A stretch of 64,000 nucleotides of DNA from an uncultured Nocardioidaceae bacterium (lineage in GTDB: Bacteria; Actinomycetota; Actinomycetes; Propionibacteriales; Nocardioidaceae). Location of the stretch: contig CADCUI010000008.1 in assembly GCA_902805845.1 (NCBI GenBank), positions 1 through 64,000 of the forward strand. Direction: 5' to 3'. Below, one piece after another: positions 9,080 to 18,920 of the stretch (the stretch's first letter is position 1; each line of letters starts with the position of its first letter). The notes beneath the pieces were generated by a model. It was not told where the DNA came from. It ran no database searches and worked only from the letters and a program-made list of their open reading frames with translations. A program made the position numbers and the translations under genes.

Positions 9080-10375
9080 CTAGCTGAGCTGGACAGGGGC
9101 GACGATGTCGCCGGCGATGAGCACGAAGCTCATCACCAGGAGGACCCCCGCCATCACGTAGGCGACCGGCAGCAGCTTGGCGACGTCGACGAACCCGGGG
9201 TCGGGTCGATGCAGCACGCGCGCCACCCCCCGGCGCGCTCCTTCGTAGAGCGCACCGGCGATGTGGCCGCCGTCGAGGGGCAGCAGGGGGATGAAGTTGA
9301 ACATGCCCACGAAGAGGTTGAGTCCGGCGAGCAGCCCGACCAGGAACACCACCCGGGACGAGACCGGGCTCTCCACGTCGGAGGTGACCTCGCCGGCCAC
9401 GCGGCCGGCGCCGACGACGCTCACGGGGCTGTCCAGCGCCCGCTCCTCGACCCCGACGACAGCCTTGGCGACCCCCCACACCTTCACCGGCAGGGTGGCA
9501 AGGGCCTGGACGGTCTCCCAGGTCATGAGCCGCATCCGGTCGACGGTGTAGAGCAGGCCGTGGGTACGCCGTTGCACGGTGCTCTCGACGCCGAGGAACC
9601 CCGCCTCCAGGAACTCGTCGTTCTCCTCGAGCGACTGCACCGACTTCACGGTGGTGCTGGTGGTCGTGGTGCGCTGCTCGCCGTCCCGGACGTAGCCGAT
9701 GACGGCGCGGCCGTCCTCGTTGCCGCGGATCAGGGTGACCAGCTGTTCCCAGTCCTCGATCGCGACGCCGTTGAAGGACACCAGCCGGTCACCGGGCCGC
9801 AGCCCGGCCTGGGCCGACGGGGAGACCGGGTCGGCTCCGGTGCAGTCGCGGTCGCCCTCCTCGGCCGGCACCACGCAGCGGCTCACCACGCCGACGGTCG
9901 TGGTCGGCTCGTAGGTGCCGTGCAGCCCGAACAGCCCCGCGAAGAGCACGAAGGCGATGAGCAGGTTGACCGTCGGACCCCCCGCCATGACGATCGTCTT
10001 CTTCCACCACGGGAGCTTGTAGAACAGCCGGCCCTCGTCGCCGGGCTTGACGTGCTGCTGCTCCGCGGCGCGGGCGTCGGACACCAGCTGGGTGAACAAC
10101 CCGGTGTTGCTGCTGCGCGGCTGCTCGCCGGGATGCGCCGGTGGCAGCATTCCGACCAGCTTGACGTAGCCGCCGAGCGGGATCGCCTTGACGCCGTACT
10201 CCGTCTCACCGCGGCGCGACGACCACAGCGTGCGGCCGAAGCCGACGAAGTACTGCGTCACCTTCACGCCGAACTTCTTCGCCGGGTAGAGGTGCCCGAG
10301 CTCGTGCAGCCCGATGGACACCGCGACCCCGACCGCGAAGACGACCACGCCGAGGGCGTAGAGCACGGCGGTCAT
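9080..10375 (-). CDS. rseP: Site-2 protease (M50 family, RseP-like)
   Basis: 431 aa from the ATG at 10375; the 827-aa track ORF is read-through into the dxr region. Zinc motif HELGH lies in the first membrane helix (about residues 22-26), a PDZ domain follows ([20 protein letters not shown]), and the second metal motif [13 protein letters not shown] lies near the C-terminus between membrane helices. Such proteases cut membrane-bound anti-sigma factors in signalling cascades. The start overlaps the dxr stop (ATGA), so translation is coupled. Confidence 0.95.
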   Translation of the reverse strand: MTAVLYALGVVVFAVGVAVSIGLHELGHLYPAKKFGVKVTQYFVGFGRTLWSSRRGETEYGVKAIPLGGYVKLVGMLPPAHPGEQPRSSNTGLFTQLVSDARAAEQQHVKPGDEGRLFYKLPWWKKTIVMAGGPTVNLLIAFVLFAGLFGLHGTYEPTTTVGVVSRCVVPAEEGDRDCTGADPVSPSAQAGLRPGDRLVSFNGVAIEDWEQLVTLIRGNEDGRAVIGYVRDGEQRTTTTSTTVKSVQSLEENDEFLEAGFLGVESTVQRRTHGLLYTVDRMRLMTWETVQALATLPVKVWGVAKAVVGVEERALDSPVSVVGAGRVAGEVTSDVESPVSSRVVFLVGLLAGLNLFVGMFNFIPLLPLDGGHIAGALYEGARRGVARVLHRPDPGFVDVAKLLPVAYVMAGVLLVMSFVLIAGDIVAPVQLS

Positions 10376-11535
10376 GTGGTGGCGGCCCCTTCGGTGGTCG
10401 TGCCCCGCCCGACGGCGTCGCCGAGCACCGAGGCGGCCCGGGCACGCGCCCAGGCGTCGGCTGCCAGCACGTCGTCGACGGTCAGCTCCTGCTGGTTCGA
10501 GCGTACGTCGTGGTCCCGCAGGACGCGCTCGATCGTGGGGACGATGTCGGTGAAGCGGATGCGCGCGCGCCGGAACGCCTCGACGCACACCTCGTTGGCC
10601 GCGTTGTACACCGCGGGCGAGGTGCCGCCGGACTCGCCGGCCTCCCGTGCCAGACGTACGGCGGGGAAGGCCTCGTCGTCGAGCGGCAGGAACTCCCAGC
10701 GCTCGCGCCGCGACCAGTCGACGGGCGGAGCTGCGCCGGGCACCCGGTCGGGCCAGGCGAGCCCGAGCGCGATCGGGATCATCATCGACGGCGGACTGGC
10801 CTGCAGCAGCGTCGACCCGTCGGTGAACTCCACCATCGAGTGCACGACCGAGGTCGGGTGCACGACGACCTCGATCCGGTCGAAGGGGATCCCGAACAGC
10901 AGGTGTGCCTCGATGACCTCGAGCCCCTTGTTGACCAGCGTGGCCGAGTTGATGGTCACGACCGGCCCCATCGCCCACGTCGGGTGCGCCAGGGCGTCCT
11001 GCGGTGTCACGTCGTGGAGCTGGTCGCGGCTCCGGCCACGGAAGGGTCCGCCGCTGGCGGTGAGCACCAGCCGCCTCACCTCGTCCGGCGCGCCACCCCG
11101 CAGGCACTGTGCGAGGGCGCTGTGCTCGGAGTCGACCGGGACGATCTGCCCTGGCCGGGCCCGGGCGGTGACCACCGGGCCGCCGATGATCAGGGACTCC
11201 TTGTTCGCCAGAGCCAGGGTGTTCCCGGCGTCGAGCGCGGCGAGGGTGGGCCGCAGGCCGACGGCGCCGGTCATGCCGTTGAGCACCACGTCGCAGGGCA
11301 GAGCCGCGGCCTCGGCCGATGCTTTCTCGCCCAGCCCGGAGAAGGCGGGGACGAACTCGCGCACCTGCTGCTCGAAGAGGTCCGGCTGTCCGCCGCCGGC
11401 GGTGAGGGCGACGACCCGGAACCGGTCGGGGTTGGCGCGCACGACGTCGAGCGCCTGGGTGCCGATGGAGCCGGTCGAGCCGAGGACGACCACGTCGCGT
11501 CGCTGCGGCGTACGCCGCGTCGCCGATGCTGTCAC
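10372..11535 (-). CDS. dxr: 1-deoxy-D-xylulose 5-phosphate reductoisomerase
   Basis: 387 aa from GTG 11535 ([14 protein letters not shown]); the longer track ORF has an Arg-rich shadow extension. NADPH-binding [18 protein letters not shown], the metal and substrate loop [25 protein letters not shown] and HPTWAMG are all present. It makes MEP, the committed step of non-mevalonate isoprenoid synthesis. No strong Shine-Dalgarno is seen, so the exact start is moderately certain. First gene of dxr-rseP-ispG. Confidence 0.96.
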   Translation of the reverse strand: MTASATRRTPQRRDVVVLGSTGSIGTQALDVVRANPDRFRVVALTAGGGQPDLFEQQVREFVPAFSGLGEKASAEAAALPCDVVLNGMTGAVGLRPTLAALDAGNTLALANKESLIIGGPVVTARARPGQIVPVDSEHSALAQCLRGGAPDEVRRLVLTASGGPFRGRSRDQLHDVTPQDALAHPTWAMGPVVTINSATLVNKGLEVIEAHLLFGIPFDRIEVVVHPTSVVHSMVEFTDGSTLLQASPPSMMIPIALGLAWPDRVPGAAPPVDWSRRERWEFLPLDDEAFPAVRLAREAGESGGTSPAVYNAANEVCVEAFRRARIRFTDIVPTIERVLRDHDVRSNQQELTVDDVLAADAWARARAASVLGDAVGRGTTTEGAATT

Positions 11536-11616
11536 CGCACCATGGTCGCAGCCGTCGCGCCATTCCCGGGTCGTGGGCGCCGCGGCCGCCCTACCCTGGT
11601 CGTGCGGAGGAAAGCC

Positions 11617-11913
11617 ATGGGTGTGTCGTCGGTAGGGCAGCGCATGAGCGCGACGACGATGCGCCACGTCGTGGCCACGGTCGCCGTGGCCGTGGCGCTC
11701 TTCTCCTTCCTCTACGGCCCCCCGCTCACCGAGCGGTTCTCGCAGGCCGCGCACCGTGAGTGCAACCGGACGACGGGGGCGGACTACCGCAGCTACCGCC
11801 TCGAGTGGCGGACGACGACACTCTTCGCGGTCAGCCGGCCGCAGTGGGTCTGCCACGACCTCGGCCGGCCGGGACGTCCGGGCCGGAGCCTCGGCTGGTG
11901 GGTCGGCGTCTGA
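11617..11913 (+). CDS. Small membrane-anchored protein of unknown function
   Basis: 98 aa, hidden in a longer antisense ORF of the track. The start is fixed by GGAGG 6 nt before ATG 11617. One membrane segment ([19 protein letters not shown], about residues 16-34) is followed by an external or periplasmic tail with two Cys (HRECNRT and WVCHDLG) that could form a disulfide. No family recognised. It stands alone, divergent from dxr and convergent with the saccharopine-dehydrogenase-like gene. Confidence 0.6.
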   Translation: MGVSSVGQRMSATTMRHVVATVAVAVALFSFLYGPPLTERFSQAAHRECNRTTGADYRSYRLEWRTTTLFAVSRPQWVCHDLGRPGRPGRSLGWWVGV

Positions 11914-11952
11914 GGCGCAGTCTGCGCTGACCAGGCCGGGCGGAGGCCGGGC

Positions 11953-13176
11953 TCAGTCGTCGCGCTGCCCCCAGGGGGAGCCGTACTCGGTCAGCAGGTC
12001 GAGGAACGGCACGGCGTCAAAGGCCTCCGGACCCAGGACGCCGGTGCCCTTCCAGGCGCCTCGGGCGAGGAGCTCCAGCGCCACGACCGGGTTGACGGCG
12101 GTCTGCCACACCACGCACTGGTGGCCGTACTCCCGCATCGACCACTCGTTGTCCACGACGTGGTAGAGGTACGTCGAGCGGGGTCGTCCGTCCTTGCCGG
12201 TGCCGGTGACCTGCAGCCCGGCGCAGGTCTTGCCGCGCATCCTCGGACCGAGCCCCGCCGGATCCGGAAGGCAGGCGGCGACCACGTCACGCGGCGACAC
12301 CTCCACGCCCCCGACCCGCACCTTGTCCGTGCGGTCGAGTCCGAGCATGTGCAGCGTCCGCAGGACGCCGATGAACTCCTCGCCGAGGCCGTACTTGAAG
12401 GTGGCACGCCGGCAGTCGACCCACCGCGGCATGAGGAGCACCTCCTCGTGCTCCACGTTGACGCACTCGACAGGTCCGATGCCTTCCGGGAACTCGAAGA
12501 CCTCCGCCTCGCTGAACGGCGGGGTGGTGAACCACCTGCCCTCCCCGTCGGCGCCCTTCTCCCAGATCACCGGCGGGTTGAGGCACTCCTCGATCGTCGT
12601 CCAGATCGAGAAGCTCGGGGCGAAGATCGGCTCCCCGTCCTCGCCGAGCACCTCGAGGTTGGCCCCGTCCCGGGTGCCGAGCTCGTCGATGTCGGTGAAG
12701 AGGTGGTCCGCGGCGTAGCGGGCGAACACGTCGGACAGCCCCGGCTCGACCCCGATGCCCACCAGCGCCAGCCGGCCGGCCTCCTCCCAGGCCGAGGCCC
12801 GCGCGAACTGCTCGTCGCCGAGCTTGACGCCGACCTCGGAGTACGGCGACGTGGGGTGCGGCTTCGACAGGCTCATCGCCATGTCGAGGTAGTCGGCCCC
12901 GCCTGCGAGCGCTCCCTCGAAGATCGGCATGACGAACCGCGGGTCGACGGCGTTCACCACGTGCGTGACGTCGTGCCGGCGCACCAGGTCGGTGATCGAC
13001 CCGGTGCTGCCGGCGTCCACCTGGGCCGCGACGAAGCGCGCGTCGGCGGCGGCAGCGCGCTCCGCCCGTGCCAGGTCGTAGTCGGCCACCACGATCGTGT
13101 CGAAGAAGTCTCGTCGCGCGGCGATGGCCGTGAACGCGCCGCCGACGCCGCCGGCACCGACGAGCAGGATCCTCAC
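11953..13176 (-). CDS. Saccharopine dehydrogenase-like, carboxynorspermidine dehydrogenase-related
   Basis: 407 aa. Rossmann motif ILLVGAGGVGGAF opens the protein. GVEPGLSDVFARYAADHLF and the C-terminal pattern LPDP-GL-P-RGKTC-GLQV with a YHVVDNEW segment follow the layout of carboxy(nor)spermidine dehydrogenases rather than lysine-pathway enzymes; this comparison is from memory, not a search. The GTG start lies 10 nt after the aldehyde dehydrogenase stop, so the two form one operon. Its neighbours and the nearby polyamine transporter suggest a role in polyamine or aminobutyraldehyde-derived metabolism, but the reaction is not established. Confidence 0.8.
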   Translation of the reverse strand: MRILLVGAGGVGGAFTAIAARRDFFDTIVVADYDLARAERAAAADARFVAAQVDAGSTGSITDLVRRHDVTHVVNAVDPRFVMPIFEGALAGGADYLDMAMSLSKPHPTSPYSEVGVKLGDEQFARASAWEEAGRLALVGIGVEPGLSDVFARYAADHLFTDIDELGTRDGANLEVLGEDGEPIFAPSFSIWTTIEECLNPPVIWEKGADGEGRWFTTPPFSEAEVFEFPEGIGPVECVNVEHEEVLLMPRWVDCRRATFKYGLGEEFIGVLRTLHMLGLDRTDKVRVGGVEVSPRDVVAACLPDPAGLGPRMRGKTCAGLQVTGTGKDGRPRSTYLYHVVDNEWSMREYGHQCVVWQTAVNPVVALELLARGAWKGTGVLGPEAFDAVPFLDLLTEYGSPWGQRDD

Positions 13177-13186
13177 CAGCGCGCGC

Positions 13187-14620
13187 TCACTGGCCGATGT
13201 AGGACATCACGTGCTTGACGCGCGTGTAGTCCTCCAGGCCGTACATCGACAGGTCCTTGCCGTAGCCGGAGTGCTTGAAGCCGCCGTGCGGCATCTCGGC
13301 GACGATCGGGATGTGGGTGTTGATCCAGACCGCCCCGAAGTCGAGCCGGCGAGCCATCCGCATGGCCCGTCCGTGGTCCTTGGTCCACACCGAGGAGGCG
13401 AGCCCGTACTCCACCCCGTTGGCCCAGGCCAGTGCCTGGTCCTCGTCGCTGAACCTCTGGACGGTGATGACGGGCCCGAAGATCTCGTTCTGGATCTGCT
13501 CGTCGTCCTGCTGCAGCCCCGAGAGCACCGTCGGCTCGTAGAAGAAGCCGGGACGGCCCTCGACGCGGTGCCCACCCGCCTCGACCTTGGCGTGGTCCGG
13601 GAGCCGCTGGACCATGCCGGTCACCCGGTCGAGCTGGTTCGGGTTGTTGAGCGGGCCGAAGAGCACGTCCTCCTCGTCCGGCATGCCGGTCTTGGTGCTG
13701 CGCGCCTGCTCGCTGAGCGCCGAGACGAAGTCGTCGTGGACGCCGGGCCCGGCGAGGACCCGGGTCGCGGCGGTGCAGTCCTGGCCGGCGTTGAAGTAGC
13801 CGGCGCCGGCGATGCCCTCGGCCGCCGCCTCGATGTCGGCGTCGTCGAAGACGATGACCGGCGCCTTGCCGCCCAGCTCCAGGTGGGTGCGCTTCAGCTG
13901 GGCGGCGGCCGAGGTGGCGACCTCCATGCCGGCGCGCACCGAGCCGGTGATCGCGACCAGCTGCGGAATCGGGTGCTCGACGACGGCGCGGCCGGTGTCC
14001 CGGTCCCCGCAGACGACGTTGAGGACACCAGGCGGCAGGAACTCCGCGCACAGCTCGGCGAGCGCGACCGTGGACGCGGGCGTGGTGTCGGAAGGCTTGA
14101 GCACGATCGTGTTGCCGGCGGCCAGCGCGGGGCCGATCTTCCAGACCGCCATCATGAGCGGGTAGTTCCAGGGCGTCACCTGACCGACGACACCGATCGG
14201 CTCCCGGCGTACGAACGAGGTGTGGTCGGCGAGGTACTCGCCGGCGCTCTTGCCCTCGAGCACGCGCGCGGCGCCCGCGAAGAACCTGATCTGGTCGATC
14301 GCCGGGGGCAGCTCCTCGGTCTCGGTGAAGCCGAGCGGCTTGCCGGTGTTCTCCGACTCGATCTTGACGAACTCCGCGGTGCGCTCCTCCAGGGCGTCGG
14401 CGATCTTGAGCATCGCCCGCTGCCGCTCGGCCGGCGTGGTGTCACGCCACGTCTCGAAAGCGGTCGCCGCAGCCCGGTACGCGCGGTCGACGTCCTCGGA
14501 CGTCGAGGCGGGAGCGGTGGCGTAGGCGTCGCCGATGGAAGGGTTGACCACGTCGTAGGTCTGCCCGGAGGCGCTGTCGACGAGCTCGCCGTTCACGAGG
14601 TTGCGGATGGTCTGCGTCAT
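13187..14620 (-). CDS. Aldehyde dehydrogenase, gamma-aminobutyraldehyde type
   Basis: 477 aa from ATG 14620 ([16 protein letters not shown]). Catalytic Cys in GQDCTAATR, catalytic Glu in LELGGKAPV, cofactor region [23 protein letters not shown]. Closest by pattern to gamma-aminobutyraldehyde/betaine-aldehyde dehydrogenases, which convert 4-aminobutanal to GABA after putrescine transamination. It is divergent from the aminotransferase gene that would supply that aldehyde. TAGGCT lies 7 nt before the ATG with no Shine-Dalgarno, indicating a leaderless message. Confidence 0.9.
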   Translation of the reverse strand: MTQTIRNLVNGELVDSASGQTYDVVNPSIGDAYATAPASTSEDVDRAYRAAATAFETWRDTTPAERQRAMLKIADALEERTAEFVKIESENTGKPLGFTETEELPPAIDQIRFFAGAARVLEGKSAGEYLADHTSFVRREPIGVVGQVTPWNYPLMMAVWKIGPALAAGNTIVLKPSDTTPASTVALAELCAEFLPPGVLNVVCGDRDTGRAVVEHPIPQLVAITGSVRAGMEVATSAAAQLKRTHLELGGKAPVIVFDDADIEAAAEGIAGAGYFNAGQDCTAATRVLAGPGVHDDFVSALSEQARSTKTGMPDEEDVLFGPLNNPNQLDRVTGMVQRLPDHAKVEAGGHRVEGRPGFFYEPTVLSGLQQDDEQIQNEIFGPVITVQRFSDEDQALAWANGVEYGLASSVWTKDHGRAMRMARRLDFGAVWINTHIPIVAEMPHGGFKHSGYGKDLSMYGLEDYTRVKHVMSYIGQ

Positions 14621-14665
14621 GCGCGGCAGCCTAGCGGTGGCGGGACGCGGTGGGTAGCACCAAGT

Positions 14666-14676
14666 CCACGGATTCC
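14666..14676. promoter_or_regulatory. Candidate Lrp-family operator, aldehyde dehydrogenase side
   Basis: CCACGGATTCC, a partial match to the 19-bp element at 14728 and to the site at 35375. It lies about 46 nt upstream of the aldehyde dehydrogenase start. Weakest of the four sites. Confidence 0.4.
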
Positions 14677-14727
14677 GTCGCCGGCAACAGGGGGGACGAC
14701 CGAGGTGGGCCTCCATAGCCACGCAGA

Positions 14728-14769
14728 CCCACGGAATCACTTGCCTGTGACCACGGATGACGGCAGGAT
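14728..14769 (+). promoter_or_regulatory. Promoter with overlapping operator for the aminotransferase
   Basis: Element CCCACGGAATCACTTGCCT (14728-14746) differs at 3 of 19 positions from the reverse complement of 35341-35359. Its last six bases form a -35 box, TTGCCT, spaced 17 nt from CAGGAT (14764-14769). An operator overlapping the -35 suggests repression, or activation from directly adjacent, by the Lrp/AsnC protein encoded at 35445. This is inference; no binding data exist here. Confidence 0.5.
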
Positions 14770-14804
14770 GAGCGCACCGTGGACCTCTGACCAGGAGCAA
14801 ACCG

Positions 14805-16193
14805 TTGTCTTCAGCGCCGATGGATCCCGCTCGCGCCCAGCACCTGCAGGACGCCGCGCGGGACCACCTGTGGATGCACTTCACCCGGATGTCGGCCTAC
14901 CAGGACCACGACGTGCCGATCATCGTCCGCGGCGAGGGCGCCTACATCTACGACGCCGACGGCCGGCGCTACCTGGACGCGCTCGCCGGGCTCTTCGTCT
15001 CGCAGCTCGGACACGGCCGGACGGACCTTGTCGAGGCCGGCGCCCGGCAGGCCGGCGAGCTCGCCTTCTTCCCGCTGTGGTCCTACGCCCACCCGTCGGC
15101 CATCGAGCTGTCGGAGCGGGTGGCCTCGTTCGCGCCGGGCGACCTCAACCGGGTGTTCTTCACCTCCGGTGGCGGCGAGGCGGTCGAGTCGGCGTGGAAG
15201 CTCGCCAAGAACTACTACAAGCTGACCGGCCGCCCGATGAAGCACAAGGTCATCAGCCGGGCCATCGCCTACCACGGCACCACCCAGGGCGCGCTGTCGA
15301 TCACCGGGCTGCCGCCGCTGAAGGCGATGTTCGAGCCGCTGGTCCCCTCCACCTTCCGCGTGCCCAACACCAACATGTACCGGGCACCGGTGCACGGCGA
15401 CGACCCCGTGGCGTTCGGCCGCTGGGCGGCGGACCAGATCGCGGTCGCGATCGAGAACGAGGGCCCCGAGACGGTCGCGGCGGTGTTCCTCGAGCCGGTG
15501 CAGAACTCCGGCGGCTGCTTTCCACCGCCCCCTGGATACTTCCAGCGCGTGCGGGAGATCTGCGACGAGTACGACGTGCTGCTGGTCTCCGACGAGGTGA
15601 TCTGTGCCTTCGGCCGGCTCGGCCACTACTTCGCCGCCGAGCGGTTCGACTACCAGCCCGACATCATCACCTGCGCCAAGGGGATCACCTCCGGCTACGC
15701 CCCGCTGGGGGCGATGATCGCCACCGACCGGCTCATGGAGCCGTTCCTGACCGGCACCGAGAGCTTCCTCCACGGCTACACGTTCGGGGGGCATCCGGTG
15801 TCCACGGCGGTGGCGCTGGCCAACCTGGATGCCTTCGAGAAGGAGGGCATCAACCAGCACGTGCTCGACAACCAGGACGGGTTCCGCGCCACGCTGGAGA
15901 AGCTCCTCGACCTGCCGATCGTCGGCGACGTCCGCGGCGAGGGATACTTCTACGGCATCGAGCTCGTCAAGGACAAGGCCACGAAGACGACCTTCGATGA
16001 CGACGAGGCCGAGCGGCTGCTCCGGGGGTTCTTGTCAAAGGCGCTCTTCGAGGCCGGCCTCTACTGCCGCGCCGACGACCGGGGCGACCCGGTGATCCAG
16101 CTCTCTCCGCCGCTGATCTGCGACCAGACACACTTCGACGAGATCGAGCAGGTGCTGCGCTCGGTGCTGACCGAGGCCGGGTCGATGCTCTAG
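14805..16193 (+). CDS. Class III aminotransferase, putrescine-type
   Basis: 462 aa. A TTG start at 14805 is preferred over the ATG at 14820 because AGGAG (14793-14797) is 7 nt away from it and 22 nt from the ATG. PLP-lysine region [26 protein letters not shown], and [11 protein letters not shown] are typical of omega-aminotransferases acting on putrescine, GABA or beta-alanine. With the adjacent aldehyde dehydrogenase it would turn putrescine into GABA. Its promoter carries an operator shared with the polyamine transporter operon. A GC-rich stem follows the stop (16206-16225). Confidence 0.9.
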   Translation: MSSAPMDPARAQHLQDAARDHLWMHFTRMSAYQDHDVPIIVRGEGAYIYDADGRRYLDALAGLFVSQLGHGRTDLVEAGARQAGELAFFPLWSYAHPSAIELSERVASFAPGDLNRVFFTSGGGEAVESAWKLAKNYYKLTGRPMKHKVISRAIAYHGTTQGALSITGLPPLKAMFEPLVPSTFRVPNTNMYRAPVHGDDPVAFGRWAADQIAVAIENEGPETVAAVFLEPVQNSGGCFPPPPGYFQRVREICDEYDVLLVSDEVICAFGRLGHYFAAERFDYQPDIITCAKGITSGYAPLGAMIATDRLMEPFLTGTESFLHGYTFGGHPVSTAVALANLDAFEKEGINQHVLDNQDGFRATLEKLLDLPIVGDVRGEGYFYGIELVKDKATKTTFDDDEAERLLRGFLSKALFEAGLYCRADDRGDPVIQLSPPLICDQTHFDEIEQVLRSVLTEAGSML

Positions 16194-16595
16194 AGGCCGA
16201 CCTCGAGGCGGCCGCACGGCCGCCTGGACCGGGGTGGGAGGTGGCGCCGCCACTGCGCGTGGGGGTGGGTGGTGGCGCCACCGCCGGTCGTCCGGTGGGC
16301 TCAGAGCGTGCGCTCATACGAGCTCGAACACGTCCTCGGTGCTGATCACTCGCTGATCACTCGCCGGCCGGGGATGGTGGCCGCCAGCGCATTGGGCATC
16401 GTCGTCTTGCCGACTTGCGTGCAGGCGGGGACAACCCACCACGTTGGGCGTGCATATCTGGAGCCCATGTGCGGATGGCCCGTTGAGTGTCGACGACCTA
16501 GCCAAGGCGGTGAGTCGGGCTAGATCCCGCTACGTTCGTCACGGCGCCGGGGCCGTGCGCACTAGCCCGGCACCGCGCGTAAAGAGGAGCTCCAG
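16194..16595. other. 402-bp non-coding gap with a stem-loop and short direct repeat
   Basis: Contains AGGCGGCC-GCAC-GGCCGCCT (16206-16225), a compact stem just after the aminotransferase stop without a T-run; a second GC-rich dyad around gtggcgcc/ggcgccac (about 16240-16283); and a perfect 11-bp direct repeat gctgatcactc at 16341-16362. No convincing gene was found; the 63-aa minus ORF here has no recognisable features. It marks the left boundary of the accessory island. Confidence 0.6.
16206..16225 (+). terminator. Possible terminator stem after aminotransferase
   Basis: Perfect 8-bp arms AGGCGGCC/GGCCGCCT with a 4-nt loop, 13 nt after the stop codon. No uridine tract, as is common in high-GC actinobacteria. 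Confidence 0.4.
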
Positions 16596-17804
16596 ATGAA
16601 CCAACAGCAGCGCACGAGCCGCGGCGGGACCAGACGGCGGTTCACCGCTGCCGGACTCCTGATCGGGGGCGTGGCCGGGGGCGTGTGCCTCGTGGCTGTT
16701 TCTTGCGCTGCGATTGGCACCGGTTCCCCCGTAGCCGAGTCCGGCGTGGCGGCGGTGCTCCTGCGCTTCGAGGGGCCCACGTACTCCGCGGCCACCAGCA
16801 GGGGACTCCTGCTGCGGTCAGGTGAGGACGAGGTCACGTTGCCTCAGGCAAGCGATGGGCGGTGGTTGCCCGACGGCACCGCTCTTGCCGACGCTAGCCA
16901 CCGCAGCATCAACCTTCAGGTGCTCGACCCGAACCAGGAGACGTTGACGGAAACCGTCGAGATCCCCGGCTTCGATCGACCCGGACGTTCGGTGACCCAG
17001 ATCAACGTTCTGGATCGCCAGGCGCGGCCGGCGGTGCTGACCGCATACTCACTGAACCTCGAGCAGCTGTGGCGGCTCCGGCTGCCCGAGACCGACAACC
17101 CCGACGCGACCTCGTACAACGAACTGGAGCGCAATTACTACGGTGTCGCTCCGACCATCGACGGCGTTACCTACGTGATGTGGCACGACAGCAGCGAGTG
17201 GTACGAGGACGGCGACTACGGCGTCGCCCGCGTCCAGAACGGCGACGTGACCAACGTGTTGCTCAACGAACGGATAGTTGCCCTGTATCTGTCGGCCGAC
17301 GGCGCCGCGCTCCTGGCGCTGCGTCAGCGCCAGGGCGAACCGTGCGGCGGGTGCGTCGTGGAGCAAGAGATCGTCGAGATCGACCCGGGTACCGGCGCGA
17401 TCGCCGGCCAGTACGGCATGCCCGATGATTACACCGAGGGCTGGCGGGTCGAGGCGATCGACAAGGTCGATGGCCGGGTGGCGGTCCGGTTCACCGAGAA
17501 CGACTGGGGTGATGAGGCAGACGAAGCAGAGATCGTCGAGCCGGTCACGATCCAGCGGGGCACCTGGATGTTCGATGGGGCCTGGTCGATGATCGAGGGC
17601 AGCGACTCGGAAATCACCTGGTGGCAAGGCGAGGACCGGGTCATTGCGCGGCCGCAGCCCGGTGAGGGGCGCCACCGTGACGGGTTCGCCCTGTTCTGGG
17701 TCCACGACGGCATCCAGAGCACGTTGCCAGGTGATTTGGAACGCAGTTTCGGTAACCGCTACGTCACCGGTGAGGTGGCCGGTCAGCTGCTGCCCCCAGG
17801 GTGA
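16596..17804 (+). CDS. Secreted or membrane-anchored protein of unknown function
   Basis: 402 aa with a good Shine-Dalgarno (AGAGGAG) before the ATG. A basic N-terminus (RGGTRRRF) precedes a hydrophobic segment (about 18-38) ending AVSCA, so it is either a signal-anchor or an atypical lipoprotein; the residue three before Cys is Ala, which is poor for a lipobox. The rest has repeated short beta-strand-like segments around DG and WY motifs, compatible with a beta-propeller, and a CGGC motif near residue 250. Base composition is less GC-biased than in the housekeeping genes. No family recognised. Confidence 0.65.
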   Translation: MNQQQRTSRGGTRRRFTAAGLLIGGVAGGVCLVAVSCAAIGTGSPVAESGVAAVLLRFEGPTYSAATSRGLLLRSGEDEVTLPQASDGRWLPDGTALADASHRSINLQVLDPNQETLTETVEIPGFDRPGRSVTQINVLDRQARPAVLTAYSLNLEQLWRLRLPETDNPDATSYNELERNYYGVAPTIDGVTYVMWHDSSEWYEDGDYGVARVQNGDVTNVLLNERIVALYLSADGAALLALRQRQGEPCGGCVVEQEIVEIDPGTGAIAGQYGMPDDYTEGWRVEAIDKVDGRVAVRFTENDWGDEADEAEIVEPVTIQRGTWMFDGAWSMIEGSDSEITWWQGEDRVIARPQPGEGRHRDGFALFWVHDGIQSTLPGDLERSFGNRYVTGEVAGQLLPPG

Positions 17805-17968
17805 ACGCATCTCGGACAGCGCACGCCCATCATCGGCATGACCGGACGTTCGCCGGTGAAGGTGTCTAAGTAGTGGGCATGCCGGCTTGCGCGCCGCTCG
17901 AGACCAGGATGTTCGACCCAGAGACGACAGCGGCTCGCAAGGACTGCGCCGCGCCGACGCCGAGCACT

Positions 17969-18868
17969 TCAGCCCTGGCGTTCCCCGTCTCCGGTACCTG
18001 AGGTGACCTCGCGCCGCTCGGCGTCGACGAGCTTGGCCATGGCCACGACGTCTTGGCCACCCCATCCCTCGGTGGCCGCGGACATCAGCTGGGCCAGCGC
18101 CGCGGAACCCACCGGTGTCGGGACCTTCCACACCGCAGCGGAGCCGACCGCCAGGCGGACGTCCTTGGCGGCGAGGTCGACGCCGAAGCGTGACGTCCAG
18201 TCGCAGTCGATCATCCACGGCAGCCGGAGATCGGACTGGAAGGAGGCAGCTCCGGTGTCGGCGAGCGCCTCAGCGAACGCGGCGTCGTCGATGCCGGCCC
18301 GGTTGGCGATCGCCAACCCTTCGGCGAGCACGGCCACGTTGGCCATGCCCACGAAGTTGGAGACCAGCTTGAACGTCGTCGCCGCCTCCACGGTGTCGAA
18401 GTGGTAGGTCTTCTCTCCCATCCAGTCCAGCACCGGCTTGATCCGGACCAGGGCTTTCACGTCACCACCGACGAACAGGGGGATGGTGCCCTTCTCGGCG
18501 TGGGCCGGAGTCTTGCCGAGCGGACAGGCCACGAACGGCACGTCGGCCTCAGCACACCGATCCGCCACGGCGCGGGCCGTCTGCGGGTCGATCGTCGAGA
18601 TGTCCATGACGACCGTGTCGGGTCCGACCTTGTCCAAGACCGCGGAGACGGTGGAGACCACCAGCTCCGGGGTAGGCAGGCTGGTCAGGACCAGATCAGC
18701 GTTGGCCACGGCGGACGGCAACGAGTCCGCGGCCACGGCGCCGGCCGTGACGCACCGTTCCATGGCGTCGGCCGAGGGGTCCTGCACGGTGACGTCGAAC
18801 TCCCCGCCGGCCAGCCGGCGCGCGACGGCGCCGCCCATGTTGCCGACACCGATACAGGTGATCCGCAT
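17969..18868 (-). CDS. Beta-hydroxyacid dehydrogenase (3-hydroxyisobutyrate dehydrogenase family)
   Basis: 299 aa from ATG 18868, chosen because AAGGAG is 4 nt upstream. NAD(P)-binding CIGVGNMGGAVARRL, catalytic-lysine region TFKLVSNFVGMAN, and LAAKDVRLA near the C-terminus are present. The substrate loop is CPLGKTPAHAEKGT instead of the usual VSGG pattern. It resembles the GRT-type loop I recall in sulfolactaldehyde reductase YihU, where a basic residue contacts an acidic group. It would oxidise a hydroxyacid or reduce a semialdehyde. Last gene of the minus-strand island operon. Confidence 0.87.
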   Translation of the reverse strand: MRITCIGVGNMGGAVARRLAGGEFDVTVQDPSADAMERCVTAGAVAADSLPSAVANADLVLTSLPTPELVVSTVSAVLDKVGPDTVVMDISTIDPQTARAVADRCAEADVPFVACPLGKTPAHAEKGTIPLFVGGDVKALVRIKPVLDWMGEKTYHFDTVEAATTFKLVSNFVGMANVAVLAEGLAIANRAGIDDAAFAEALADTGAASFQSDLRLPWMIDCDWTSRFGVDLAAKDVRLAVGSAAVWKVPTPVGSAALAQLMSAATEGWGGQDVVAMAKLVDAERREVTSGTGDGERQG

Positions 18869-18920
18869 GGCGCTCCTTCGAATGGACGATGGACTTACTG
18901 TTGGTGTCGCGCCGACATGG

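Noticed and set aside
8732-11635. 967-aa plus-strand ORF
   Set aside because: Antisense shadow of ispG, rseP and dxr; Arg/Ser-rich low-complexity translation without any domain.
11915-11927. GCGCAG-T-CTGCGC dyad after the small membrane protein
   Set aside because: Arms of only 6 bp and no T-run; too weak to call a terminator.
13097-16000. Another 967-aa plus-strand ORF
   Set aside because: Runs antisense through the aldehyde dehydrogenase and out of frame through the aminotransferase; no motif. GC-rich DNA gives long spurious ORFs.
16314-16505. 63-aa minus ORF in the 16.2-16.6 kb gap
   Set aside because: No ribosome site, no family features, odd composition; could be a relic but nothing supports it.
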